Shown here piece by piece: positions 16,003 to 24,315 of a stretch of 33,528 nucleotides of DNA (the stretch's first letter is position 1; each line of letters starts with the position of its first letter). Position numbers and translations under genes: made by a program. The stretch spans positions 1-33,528 of the forward strand of contig NZ_CAMLJP010000073.1 in the NCBI RefSeq assembly GCF_946480385.1, written 5' to 3'. The notes beneath the pieces are model-generated. The model did not search any database. It was given only the letters and a program-made list of their open reading frames with translations, and was not told where the DNA came from. The stretch is from an uncultured Azospirillum sp. Its GTDB lineage: Bacteria > Pseudomonadota > Alphaproteobacteria > Azospirillales > Azospirillaceae.

Positions 16003-18738
16003 ATGGCACATCTGGCAGACGCGGGCCGAAGCCCCGCATCGGCGGCCGATGTCGCGTGGCACGCGCTGGACGCGTCCGCCGTCGCCGGGCAGCTCGACAG
16101 TCCGGCCGAGGGGCTCGGCAGCGACGAGGCGGCGGCGCGGCTGAAGCGCTTCGGACCCAACCGCCTGACCCCGCCGAAGCGGCGGCCGGCATGGCTGCGC
16201 TTCCTGGCGCAGTTCCACAATCTGCTGATCTATGTGCTGCTGGCGTCGGGCACGGTGGCGCTGCTGCTGCGTCACTGGACGGATGCCGGCGTGATCTTCG
16301 GCGTCGTGCTGGTCAACGCGCTGATCGGCTACATCCAGGAGGACAAGGCTGAGCAGGCGCTGGAGGCGATCCGCAACCTGCTGTCGCCCCAGGCGGTGGT
16401 GCTGCGCGACGGCCATGCCGTGACCCTGGCGGCGGAAGAGTTGGTGCCGGGTGACCGCGTGTTCCTGGTCTCCGGCGACCGCGTGCCGGCCGACCTGCGG
16501 CTCGACCGCACCAAGGGCCTGCTGGTGCAGGAGGCGGCGCTGACCGGGGAGTCGGTTCCCACCGTCAAGTCCGCCGCCGCCGTCGCCGCCGATGCGGCAC
16601 TGGGCGACCGCAGCGGCATGGCCTATGCCGGCACGATGGTGGTCCAGGGCCAGGGAACCGGCACCGTGGTGGCGACGGGAGACGCGACGGAGGTCGGACG
16701 CATCGGCCATCTGCTCGCCTCCGTGTCGTCGGTGGCGACGCCGCTGCTGGTGTCGATGGCGCGGTTCGGGCGCTGGCTGACCGGCGGCATCCTTCTGCTG
16801 GCGGCGGTCACCGTCGCCTACGGCCGGCTGGTCTGGGACGAGCCGTGGCAGGACATGATCCTGACAGCGGTCGGGCTGGCGGTGGCGGCGATTCCGGAAG
16901 GGCTGCCGGCGGTGATGACCATCACCATGGCGGTGGGCGTGACCCGCATGGCCCGCCGCAACGCCATCATCCGCCATCTGCCGGCGGTGGAGATGCTGGG
17001 CTCCGTCCGCACCATCTGCACCGACAAGACCGGCACCCTGACGCGCAACGAGCTGCTGGTGACCGATGTCGTCACCGCCGACGCGATCTATCGGGTCGGC
17101 GGCAGCGGCTATGCGCCGGAAGGCGAGATCTGCCGCGACGGCCGACTGTCCGATCCGGGCCAGGAACCGCTGCTGCTCGATCTGGCGCGCGCGGCGCTGC
17201 TGTGCAACGACGCCGCCCTGCACCGCGATCCGGGCGGCGCGTGGCAGCTGGCCGGCGACCCGACCGACGGCGCGCTGCTGGCGCTGGCGATGAAGGCGGG
17301 GCTGGACCCGGCGACCGAGGCCCGGCGCACCCCGCGCCGCGACGCTCTGCCCTTCGAATCCGAACGCCAGTACATGGCGACCCTGCATCACGACCATGCC
17401 GGACACGGCATCCTGGTGGTGAAGGGCGCGCCGGAGCGGGTGCTGGCGCTCTGCGAACGCGAGCGGCACGGGGAGGGCACCGCACCGCTCGACCGGCGAC
17501 GCTGGGCCGCCCTGACCGCCGAGTTGGCCGGGCAGGGGCAGCGGGTGCTGGCGCTGGCGATACGCCGCACCCCCATCGACCTCTCCGAACTGAACACCGA
17601 GGATCTGCGGGAGGAGGGGCTGGAGCTGCTCGGCCTCTGCGGCCTGATCGATCCGCCGCGGGAGGAGGCGCTGGTCGCGGTCGCCGCCTGCCGGCAGGCC
17701 GGGATCACGGTGAAGATGATCACCGGCGACCATGCCGCCACCGCCGCCGCCATCGGCCGGCGGTTCGGCCTGCGCGATGGCCTGCGTGGCGGCGTCATCA
17801 GCGGCCCGGAGCTGGACCGGCTGGACGAGGCCGGATTCGCCGCCGCGGCGGAGAACAACAGCGTCTTCGCCCGCACCACGCCGGAACACAAGCTGCGGCT
17901 GATCGCGGCGCTCCAGGCGGCGGGCGACACCGTCGCCATGACCGGCGACGGTGTCAACGACGCCCCGGCGCTGAAGCGGGCCGACATCGGCGTCGCCATG
18001 GGCCGCAACGGCACCGAGGCGGCGAAGGAGGTGGCGGCGATGGTGCTGGCCGACGACAATTTCGCTTCCATCGTCCATGCGGTGGAGGAGGGGCGGACCG
18101 TCTACGACAATCTGCGCAAGACGATCCTGTTCATGCTGCCGACCAACGGCGCCCAGGCGGTGGTGATCCTGCTGGCGGTGCTGTCCGGCAGCATCCTGCC
18201 GATCACGCCGGTGCAGATCCTGTGGGTCAACATGGTCACCGCCGTGACGCTGGGTCTGGCGCTGGCCTTCGAGGCGCCGGAGCCCGGCGTCATGGCCCGT
18301 CCGCCGCGCGCCCGCGACGAGCCGATCCTGGTCGGCCGGCTGGTGTGGCGGATGGTGCTGGTGCTGGTGCTGCTGGTGGCGTCCTGCTTCGGCTTTTTCC
18401 ATTACCACCGGATGCAGGGCGACGGGATCGAGATGGCGCGGACGATCGCCGTCAACGCCCTGGTGGTGGGGGAGATCTTCTTCCTGCTGAGCGCCCGCGG
18501 GCTGCGCGGCGAGGCGGGGGGCCGGCTGGGGCTGCTGTCCGGTCTGGCCGGCAGCCGGCCGGTCTGGCTGTCCATCGCCCTGATGACCGTGCTGCAGCTG
18601 GCCTTCACCTATGCGCCGCCCCTGCAGGCCCTGTTCGGCACCGCCGCCGTCGGCGTCACCGCCTGGGCGGCGATGATCGCCGTCGGCGCCGGGCTGTTCG
18701 TGCTGATGGAGCTGGAGAAGCGGTTGCCGGCGGGCTGA
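16003..18738 (+). CDS. Type II P-type cation-transporting ATPase
   Basis: A 911-residue ATPase of the Ca2+/Na+-type class. It has an N-terminal cation-ATPase domain, TM1-4 with PEGLPAV, the actuator motif LTGESVP, the phosphorylation site [10 protein letters not shown] (D341), the [13 protein letters not shown] hinge, and a six-helix C-terminal half. Comparison with SERCA suggests altered ion ligands: M5 reads N715-GA-Q718 where SERCA has Asn768 and Glu771, and M6 reads N743-MV-T746-A747 where SERCA has Asn796, Thr799 and Asp800. The ion is therefore uncertain. GGGGAGA precedes the ATG. It ends 7 bp from the convergent LysR gene. The 135-bp gap upstream of it shows no feature. Confidence 0.9.
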   Translation: MAHLADAGRSPASAADVAWHALDASAVAGQLDSPAEGLGSDEAAARLKRFGPNRLTPPKRRPAWLRFLAQFHNLLIYVLLASGTVALLLRHWTDAGVIFGVVLVNALIGYIQEDKAEQALEAIRNLLSPQAVVLRDGHAVTLAAEELVPGDRVFLVSGDRVPADLRLDRTKGLLVQEAALTGESVPTVKSAAAVAADAALGDRSGMAYAGTMVVQGQGTGTVVATGDATEVGRIGHLLASVSSVATPLLVSMARFGRWLTGGILLLAAVTVAYGRLVWDEPWQDMILTAVGLAVAAIPEGLPAVMTITMAVGVTRMARRNAIIRHLPAVEMLGSVRTICTDKTGTLTRNELLVTDVVTADAIYRVGGSGYAPEGEICRDGRLSDPGQEPLLLDLARAALLCNDAALHRDPGGAWQLAGDPTDGALLALAMKAGLDPATEARRTPRRDALPFESERQYMATLHHDHAGHGILVVKGAPERVLALCERERHGEGTAPLDRRRWAALTAELAGQGQRVLALAIRRTPIDLSELNTEDLREEGLELLGLCGLIDPPREEALVAVAACRQAGITVKMITGDHAATAAAIGRRFGLRDGLRGGVISGPELDRLDEAGFAAAAENNSVFARTTPEHKLRLIAALQAAGDTVAMTGDGVNDAPALKRADIGVAMGRNGTEAAKEVAAMVLADDNFASIVHAVEEGRTVYDNLRKTILFMLPTNGAQAVVILLAVLSGSILPITPVQILWVNMVTAVTLGLALAFEAPEPGVMARPPRARDEPILVGRLVWRMVLVLVLLVASCFGFFHYHRMQGDGIEMARTIAVNALVVGEIFFLLSARGLRGEAGGRLGLLSGLAGSRPVWLSIALMTVLQLAFTYAPPLQALFGTAAVGVTAWAAMIAVGAGLFVLMELEKRLPAG

Positions 18739-18745
18739 GCCGGCC

Positions 18746-19669
18746 TCACCGTTCGAGAAACTGTTCGTCGAGACACGCCAGATCGTCGCGCATCACCGCG
18801 ATCAGCCAGTCACAGATCTCAGGTACGACGGGTTGCAGCGGCCGGGACTTCGGCGCGATCAGCGAATGCCAGCGCCCGGTGTGGATCTCGCTCGCGCAGG
18901 CACGCACCAGAAGTCCCTCGCGAAGCGCGCGGGATATGACGCTCACCCAACCGAGCGCAATCCCCTCGCCATTCTGCGCGGCCTGCAACGCGACCGAATA
19001 GTCCGAGAACACATCCCAGGTCCCGATGCTCTCCAGGCGTTCGCGCGGGTTCAGCAGCCGGGTCCAATGCGCCTTGTGTTCGTCGTTCAGGTTCAGAAAG
19101 ACATGGCGCTGCGGATCGGCATCCAGAGGACCGCGCTCGGCCAGATAGGCGGGGCTGCAGACCGGCATGATGATTTCCGGTGCGAAGGGCCAGACGTGAT
19201 AGCGCGGGTCGCCGGCCTCGACGACGCGGGTGGCGATGTCCACGTCGGCGGGGGGCTGGCCCAGCATGCCCTGCACCAGATCCAGCCGCAATTCCACGGT
19301 CGGGAACGCCGCCTTGAAGGCGCGCAGCCGCGGCACCAGCCAATGGGTGGCGAAGGAGCTGGAAAAGGACAGGGTGATCCGCGTTTTCGCCGCCCGCTGA
19401 CGCACGGCATCGACCGTGCGGTCGATTGCTTCGAGACTGTCGCGCATGGTGCGGAAGATCTCGTCGCCCTCGGCGGTCAGGGTGATGCCGGTGGGGGTGC
19501 GCTGGAACAGCCGCAGGCCCAGCCGTTCCTCCAACTGCGCGATGCTGCGGCTGATCGACGGCTGGGTCACGTTGAATTCCCGCGCCGCCGCCGAAAAGCT
19601 TCCCGTCCGGGCGGCGGCCTCGAAGATGAACAGGGTGCGGGCGAGGGGGGCGATGCTGCGCAGGGCCAT
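18746..19669 (-). CDS. LysR family transcriptional regulator (GcvA-like)
   Basis: A 307-residue LysR-type regulator. The N-terminal helix-turn-helix (residues about 8-66, with FSAAAREFNVTQPSISRSIA) is followed by a periplasmic-binding-fold effector domain beginning around residue 95. N-terminal residues resemble the GcvA-like subgroup. It is divergently transcribed from the DgcA-like flavoprotein gene, the usual layout for a LysR activator and its target. A perfect T-N11-A palindrome covers its start codon, suggesting autorepression. The effector is unknown; an N-methylated amino acid would fit the neighbour. Confidence 0.9.
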   Translation of the reverse strand: MALRSIAPLARTLFIFEAAARTGSFSAAAREFNVTQPSISRSIAQLEERLGLRLFQRTPTGITLTAEGDEIFRTMRDSLEAIDRTVDAVRQRAAKTRITLSFSSSFATHWLVPRLRAFKAAFPTVELRLDLVQGMLGQPPADVDIATRVVEAGDPRYHVWPFAPEIIMPVCSPAYLAERGPLDADPQRHVFLNLNDEHKAHWTRLLNPRERLESIGTWDVFSDYSVALQAAQNGEGIALGWVSVISRALREGLLVRACASEIHTGRWHSLIAPKSRPLQPVVPEICDWLIAVMRDDLACLDEQFLER

Positions 19670-19682
19670 ACGCTGAGCGTAT
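19668..19682. promoter_or_regulatory. LysR-type T-N11-A palindrome over the lysR start codon
   Basis: ATACGCTGAGCGTAT has perfect 7-bp arms around a central G and fits the T-N11-A LysR box (T69, A81 of the 196xx block). It overlaps the start codon of the LysR gene (19667-19669). It lies 94 bp before the flavoprotein start, a plausible distance for activation of that gene. Confidence 0.6.
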
Positions 19683-19707
19683 ACCCCCTGCAGCTTTTAT
19701 CAAGCTT

Positions 19708-19726
19708 CCTGCCGGTGCGCGGCAGG
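19708..19726. other. GC-rich hairpin upstream of the flavoprotein gene
   Basis: CCTGCCG and CGGCAGG form a perfect 7-bp stem around GTGCG, about 50 nt before the chosen start codon. It may lie in the leader mRNA. No function can be assigned. Confidence 0.3.
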
Positions 19727-19776
19727 CACATCCTTGGCCGATGCCCGTGCGGGCGCGTCAAGGAGTACCTCAAGTC

Positions 19777-21816
19777 ATGCAGAATGCGCCCATGCCCGGT
19801 TCCCGGACCTCCGATCCGCTGCTGTCGCCGTTCCGGCTGGGCGGGCTGCTGCTGCGCAACCGCATCATCAGCACCAGCCATGCCTCGATGCTGGACGTGG
19901 GCGGCATGCCGACCGAGCGCTACCAGCGCTACCACGAGGAAAAGGCCAAGGGCGGCATCGCGATGACGATGATCGGCGGCTCCGCCATGACCTCGCGCGA
20001 TTCAAGCTGGGGCGGCGGGCAGCTCGATCTGTCGGGCGACGCCATCCTGCCGCATCTGGAGGCGATGGCGCAGCGCATCCACGGCCTTGGCGCGGCGATC
20101 ATGTGCCAGGTGTCGCATCTGGGGCGGCGGGCGACCGCGCTCGGCGGCGGATGGCTGCCGGCGATTGCGCCGTCGCGTGTGCGGGAGACTCGGACCCGCA
20201 GCTTTCCCAAGGAGATGGACCGCGCCGACATCGACCGCGTCATCGCCGATTACGCCGCCGCCGCAAGGCGCTGCCGGCAGGCCGGGCTGGACGGGGTGGA
20301 AACGCTGACCGGCGGGCATCTGATGGGCCAGTTCCTGTCGCCGCGCACCAACCTGCGCAACGACGGCTTCGGCGGTTCGACCGCGAACCGCGCCCGCTTC
20401 GTGCTGATGGTGCATGAGGCGATGCGCGAGGCGGCCGGTCCGGATTTCGTCATCGGCATCCGCTACGTCATCGACGAGGGGGGCGAGGACGGGCTGCATA
20501 GGGACGAAAGCCTGGAAATCGCCCACATGCTGCAGCGGGAAGGCCATATCGACTTCTTCAACTGCATCTATGGCCGGATGGACAGCGATCTGCTGCTGAC
20601 CGAACACAACATGCCCGGCATGTTCCAGCGCAGCGCTCCCTTCCTGGCCGAGGTGCGGCGCTTCCGTGCCGAGGTCCGCCTGCCGGTCATGCATGCCGCG
20701 GGAATCCGCGACGTGGCGACGGCGCGTCATGTCCTGCGCGAAGGCATCGCCGATCTGGTCGGCATGACGCGGGCGCACATCGCCGATCCGCATCTGGTCG
20801 CCAAGATCCAGCGCGGCGAGGAGGAGCGCATCCGGCCCTGTGTCGGCGCCTCCTATTGCCTGTATCGCAAGGCCCATTGCATCCACAATCCGGCAACCAC
20901 CCGCGAAACCACGCTGGGCCACGAGATCACGCCCGCCGAGACGCCGCGCCGCGCAGTGGTGGTCGGCGGCGGTCCCGCGGGCATGGAGGCCGCCCGTGTG
21001 CTGGCCGAACGCGGGCATCGCGTCACCCTGTTCGAGGCGGGAAGCCGGCTGGGCGGACAGGTCCTGATCGCGGCCGGCGCCGACGGGCGGCAGGATCTCC
21101 TGGGCATCACCGAATGGCGCCGGAGCGAGCTTGAGCGGCTGGCGGTGGACATTCGCCTGAATGCCTATGCCGAAGCCGCCGACGTGACCGCCGAAAACCC
21201 GGATATCGTCATCGTCGCCACCGGCGGCGTTCCCGACCTCGACTGGCTGGATGGCGGCGAACACTGCGCCAGCGTCTGGGACATGCTGTCCGGCCATGTC
21301 CCGGCACAGGACGACGTGCTGATCTATGACGGAACCGGCCGGCAGGTGGCGCCGTCCTGTGCGCTGAAGCTGGCCGCGGCGGGAAAGACGGTGACCTTCG
21401 TCACGCCCGATGCCGCAGCGGCGATTGAGATGCCGTATCAGGACACCTCCAGCTTCCGCAAAAGGCTGTACCAGAGGGGCATCACGCCGCTGGTCGATCA
21501 CCGCCTGATCCGGGTGCGCCGCGACGGCAACCGCCTGGCCGCCATCCTGCGCAATGAGATGACGGATGAGGAACGCGTGGTCGTCACCGACCAGATCGTG
21601 GTCGAACACGGCACGCTGCCGATGGACGGGCTGTTCAACGATCTGCGTGCCGGTTCCCTGAACGACGGGGTCACCGACATCGACCGGCTGCTGGCGGGGC
21701 AGCCGCAGGAGTTGCAGCCGGGCCGCTTCGCCCTGCATCGCATCGGCGATGCCGTGGCCAGCCGCGATCTGCATGCCTCGATCTTTGATGCCTACCGATT
21801 GTGCATCCAGCTTTGA
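19777..21816 (+). CDS. DgcA / N-methylproline demethylase-like NADH:flavin oxidoreductase
   Basis: A 679-residue flavoprotein of the trimethylamine dehydrogenase/2,4-dienoyl-CoA reductase type. An Old-Yellow-Enzyme-like FMN barrel (residues about 10-345) is followed by a cysteine cluster (C355, C361, C368 in the segment CVGASYCLYRKAHCIHNPAT) and a Rossmann NAD(P)/FAD domain (AVVVGGGPAGMEAARVLAE). The CIHNPAT segment is typical of dimethylglycine demethylase subunit DgcA and N-methylproline demethylases. It probably removes an N-methyl group oxidatively. ATG at 19777 is preferred over 19741 because AAGGAG lies upstream of it. No DgcB-like partner is in the window, so the substrate is open. Confidence 0.83.
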   Translation: MQNAPMPGSRTSDPLLSPFRLGGLLLRNRIISTSHASMLDVGGMPTERYQRYHEEKAKGGIAMTMIGGSAMTSRDSSWGGGQLDLSGDAILPHLEAMAQRIHGLGAAIMCQVSHLGRRATALGGGWLPAIAPSRVRETRTRSFPKEMDRADIDRVIADYAAAARRCRQAGLDGVETLTGGHLMGQFLSPRTNLRNDGFGGSTANRARFVLMVHEAMREAAGPDFVIGIRYVIDEGGEDGLHRDESLEIAHMLQREGHIDFFNCIYGRMDSDLLLTEHNMPGMFQRSAPFLAEVRRFRAEVRLPVMHAAGIRDVATARHVLREGIADLVGMTRAHIADPHLVAKIQRGEEERIRPCVGASYCLYRKAHCIHNPATTRETTLGHEITPAETPRRAVVVGGGPAGMEAARVLAERGHRVTLFEAGSRLGGQVLIAAGADGRQDLLGITEWRRSELERLAVDIRLNAYAEAADVTAENPDIVIVATGGVPDLDWLDGGEHCASVWDMLSGHVPAQDDVLIYDGTGRQVAPSCALKLAAAGKTVTFVTPDAAAAIEMPYQDTSSFRKRLYQRGITPLVDHRLIRVRRDGNRLAAILRNEMTDEERVVVTDQIVVEHGTLPMDGLFNDLRAGSLNDGVTDIDRLLAGQPQELQPGRFALHRIGDAVASRDLHASIFDAYRLCIQL

Positions 21817-21970
21817 CGGCAGCGGGGCAGCCTGATCGGTTCGCAGGCAGTCCGGGGGCCGCCGGAGCGACCGAAGTGCTGACGGGTGGTCAAGAACGGG
21901 ACTGGTACAGGCGTTGCAGGGCCTGCGCGCCTTCATCCTGCCTTTTCCCCGTCACCACAGGAGCACCGCC

Positions 21971-22417
21971 ATGAAGCGCGAAGACGTCACTGAAAAGGTC
22001 CTCAGCAGGAAGCGGCTGGCGCGGCTGACCTGGGCGGAGATCGCCGAGCGCATCGGCGGCGCCTCCCCCGTGCTGATCACCGCGGCGCTGATGGGGCAGA
22101 TGCCGCTGAGCGCGGAACAGGCGGCCGTGGCCGCTGAGCTGTTCGGGCTGGACGAGGAGGAGATGCTGCTTCTCCAGGAAATCCCCTACCGCGGTTCGCT
22201 GCCCACCGCCGTGCCGACCGATCCGCTGATCTACCGCTTCTACGAACTGGTGTCGGTCTATGGCACCACCTGGAAGGAGCTGATCCAGGAGGAGTTCGGC
22301 GACGGCATCATGAGCGCCATCGACTTCGAGATGGACATGGAGCGGCAGCCGGACCCCAAGGGCGACCGCGTCCGGATCACCATGTCCGGCAAGTTCCTGC
22401 CCTACAAGCGCTTCTGA
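21971..22417 (+). CDS. cynS: Cyanase (cyanate hydratase)
   Basis: A 148-residue cyanase, close to the usual 150-156. It converts cyanate and bicarbonate to ammonia and CO2 in the cytoplasm. The N-terminal half is a helical DNA-binding-like bundle (LSRKRLARLTWAEIAERIGG). The catalytic domain retains the triad: R89 and E92 in YRFYELVSVYG and S115 in GDGIMSAIDFEMD. ATG at 21971 follows CAGGAGC. It is not next to cynR or cynT. The 154-bp gap before it (21817-21970) shows no clear promoter or terminator. It may serve detoxification of cyanate formed from urea, carbamoyl phosphate or thiocyanate, or nitrogen supply. Confidence 0.96.
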   Translation: MKREDVTEKVLSRKRLARLTWAEIAERIGGASPVLITAALMGQMPLSAEQAAVAAELFGLDEEEMLLLQEIPYRGSLPTAVPTDPLIYRFYELVSVYGTTWKELIQEEFGDGIMSAIDFEMDMERQPDPKGDRVRITMSGKFLPYKRF

Positions 22418-22422
22418 CTGGA

Positions 22423-22436
22423 ACGGCGCCCGCCGT
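22423..22436. other. Short hairpin between convergent genes
   Basis: ACGGCG and CGCCGT form a 6-bp stem around CC just after the cyanase stop codon. It has no T-run on either strand, so it is at best a weak bidirectional end signal between cynS and the convergent small gene. Confidence 0.25.
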
Positions 22437-22481
22437 CCGGCCGGGGCCGTCCGACTGCGGGTTGCCTCGCGTCGGCTGTGG

Positions 22482-22688
22482 TTACGACCGCGACGCGGGG
22501 TCCTTCGGTGGTGCGGCGTCGTTCCGGGAGGCGGCGAGGAAGGCTTCGATGGTGGCCAGCGCCATGCGTTCGTCTTCGATGACGACATGCCGGCGGAGTT
22601 CCTGCACCGCCGCGGCCAGACCGCCCGTCCCGAAGGCCCGGTGAACCGCCTGGGTGGCCTTTTCGTCGATGAGTTGCATGATGTCCAT
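22482..22688 (-). CDS. Small protein of unknown function downstream of purU
   Basis: A 68-residue open frame beginning MDIMQLIDEKATQAVHRAFG and ending in TAA at 22482. A very strong ribosome-binding site (AAAGGAG) lies five bases before the ATG, better than that of most genes here. It starts 20 nt after the purU stop on the same strand, so it is probably the last gene of the ybaK-like/purU operon. The product is hydrophilic and predicted largely helical, with alternating charged and aliphatic residues in the middle and a polar Ser/Pro tail. It has no signal peptide, membrane segment or cysteine. I do not recognise the family. Confidence 0.75.
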   Translation of the reverse strand: MDIMQLIDEKATQAVHRAFGTGGLAAAVQELRRHVVIEDERMALATIEAFLAASRNDAAPPKDPASRS

Positions 22689-22708
22689 GGACTCCTTTGG
22701 AGGGGTGG

Positions 22709-23572
22709 TCAGCGCAACACGATTGCCCTGTGGTCGTGGACCATGACGCGCGCTTCGATGTGCAGGCGGATGGCGCGGGCGAGGACGACGCTTTCGACAT
22801 CGCGGCCGATGGCGACGAGATCGTCGGGCGACATGGAATGGTCGACGCGCGCCACCTCCTGCTCGATGATCGGCCCTTCGTCGAGATCGTCGGTGACGTA
22901 ATGCGCCGTGGCGCCGATCAGCTTCACGCCGCGCTTGTAGGCCTGATGATAGGGCTTGGCGCCCTTGAAGCTGGGCAGGAAGCTGTGGTGGATGTTGATG
23001 ATCCGCCCGGCCATCCGCGTGCACAGATCCTGCGACAAAACCTGCATATAGCGGGCGAGGACGACCAGTTCGACGTCGTTCGTCTCCACGATCTCCATCA
23101 GGCGGATTTCCTGGTCCCGCTTGGTGCCGGCCGAGACCGGAAGATGGTGGAAGGGGATGTCGTGCGATTCTACCAGCGACTTGAAGTCGTCGTGGTTGGA
23201 GACGACGCCGACGATGTCGACCGGCAGCGCCCCGATGCTGTGCCGGTAGAGAAGGTCGTTCAGGCAGTGGCCGAACTTCGACACCATGATGAGGATCTTC
23301 GGCCGCCGCCGCGCGTCCCGCACCGTCAGGGTCATCGCGAAGCGGTTCACGATGGGCTGCAGCTCTTCGATGAGAACGGCGTCGCTGCGGATCGCGTCCG
23401 GGGCGTCGAAGGCCATCCGCAGGAAGAACTGCTCGCCGTCGTGATCGACGAACTGCGCGCTTTCGATGATGTCGCAGCCGCGGTCCGACAGGTAGGTCGA
23501 AACGGCCGCGATGATACCCGGCCGGCTCCGGCAGCTGACGGTCATGTAAAACGGGTTGTGAGTCTGGCGCAT
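22709..23572 (-). CDS. purU: Formyltetrahydrofolate deformylase PurU
   Basis: A 287-residue enzyme that hydrolyses 10-formyl-THF to formate and THF, balancing the one-carbon pool. An N-terminal ACT regulatory domain (residues about 8-85, VSCRSRPGIIAAVSTYLSDR) precedes a formyltransferase-fold catalytic domain, with the typical INIHHSFLPSFKGAKPYHQA and GATAHYVTDDLDEGPIIEQ segments holding the catalytic His and Asp. The ATG at 23572 (MRQTHNPFY) gives the family N-terminus, though its ribosome-binding site is weak. PurU is repeatedly found with sarcosine and glycine-betaine catabolism genes, where methyl groups flood the folate pool; that fits the soxBDAG-glyA run nearby. Confidence 0.95.
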   Translation of the reverse strand: MRQTHNPFYMTVSCRSRPGIIAAVSTYLSDRGCDIIESAQFVDHDGEQFFLRMAFDAPDAIRSDAVLIEELQPIVNRFAMTLTVRDARRRPKILIMVSKFGHCLNDLLYRHSIGALPVDIVGVVSNHDDFKSLVESHDIPFHHLPVSAGTKRDQEIRLMEIVETNDVELVVLARYMQVLSQDLCTRMAGRIINIHHSFLPSFKGAKPYHQAYKRGVKLIGATAHYVTDDLDEGPIIEQEVARVDHSMSPDDLVAIGRDVESVVLARAIRLHIEARVMVHDHRAIVLR

Positions 23573-23606
23573 CGCAGGTCTCGCACGGAAGGGAAGGCCG
23601 GAGGGC

Positions 23607-24146
23607 TCAGGCGAGGTCGACGAGCGTCGGTTCGTATCCAAGCCGGGCGAGGAAAGCCGACAGTTCGTCCGGGTGCATCGACAGCGTCGCGCGGTTCGTC
23701 ATCGGGTGGAAATTGACGGTGTCGCCGGCGAGAACACGCCGGTCCAGCACCAGACGGACGCGACGCTCCTTGTCGGCCACCAGGGCCAGCGGGCTGACGC
23801 CGCCCGGCTCGATCGACAGCACCTGTTCCAGCGTGACCGGGGAGGCGAAGGACAGCTTGGCCGAGCCGATGACCGGGGCCAGTTCCTTCATGTTCACCGA
23901 TTGATCGTGCGGAAGCACGACAAGCCACAGAACGCCCTTGGCATCCTTCAAAAGCAGGTTCTTGGTGTGCACGCCGGGAACGCTGCGCCAGTGTTCTTCC
24001 GCGTCGGCAACGGTCCGCACCGGCGGATGGGCGTGTAGCCGCATCGGCGTCGACGCGAGGGCAAGTGCCCGGCACAGCTCTTCGGGAATGCCGGCTTCAC
24101 GCCAGTGCATCTGCATGGTGTCGTTGTCGTCGAGCATGTTCGCCAT
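23607..24146 (-). CDS. YbaK/ProX-like aminoacyl-tRNA deacylase (prolyl-tRNA editing domain)
   Basis: A 179-residue stand-alone YbaK/EbsC-domain protein. It resembles ProX/PrdX-type deacylases, which hydrolyse Ala-tRNA(Pro) or similar misacylated tRNAs in trans. Recognisable are HTKNLLLKDAKGVLWLVVLP in the substrate-pocket region, the SAKLSFASPV segment, and the GGVSPLALV loop common to the family. The start at 24146 has GGAAAGACAAGG upstream; an ATG at 24137 is possible. It is followed by purU after 34 nt, so they are likely co-transcribed. Whether it edits tRNA(Pro) or another tRNA cannot be told. Confidence 0.87.
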   Translation of the reverse strand: MANMLDDNDTMQMHWREAGIPEELCRALALASTPMRLHAHPPVRTVADAEEHWRSVPGVHTKNLLLKDAKGVLWLVVLPHDQSVNMKELAPVIGSAKLSFASPVTLEQVLSIEPGGVSPLALVADKERRVRLVLDRRVLAGDTVNFHPMTNRATLSMHPDELSAFLARLGYEPTLVDLA

Positions 24147-24243
24147 CCTTGTCTTTCCGGCAAGCCGCGGTAGGCAGTTTGCGGTAACGGCGGACGCTCC
24201 GTGCTTCCGACCGTTTCGTTGACCACAGCATGGCGAAGGGATC

Positions 24244-24264
24244 CACCCGCCGATTGTACGGGTG
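24244..24264. other. Hairpin between the GlxA-like regulator gene and the ybaK-like gene
   Basis: CACCCG and CGGGTG form a perfect 6-bp stem around a 9-nt loop in the 169-bp gap between two - strand genes. It might mark the end of the upstream transcript or lie in the leader of the next. No T-run follows. Confidence 0.25.
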
Positions 24265-24315
24265 CGTCACCGGCATTGCATGAAACGGCCGGCGCGGAAA
24301 GCCTCGGCGCGAGCC

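Noticed and set aside
15934..18408. Long open frame antisense to the P-type ATPase gene
   Set aside because: Low-complexity His/Gln/Arg-rich product without motifs; shadow of the ATPase gene.
18746..19669. LysR gene as CynR, regulator of the cyanase
   Set aside because: Its N-terminus is GcvA-like, it is separated from cynS by a 2-kb flavoprotein gene, and its operator faces that gene.
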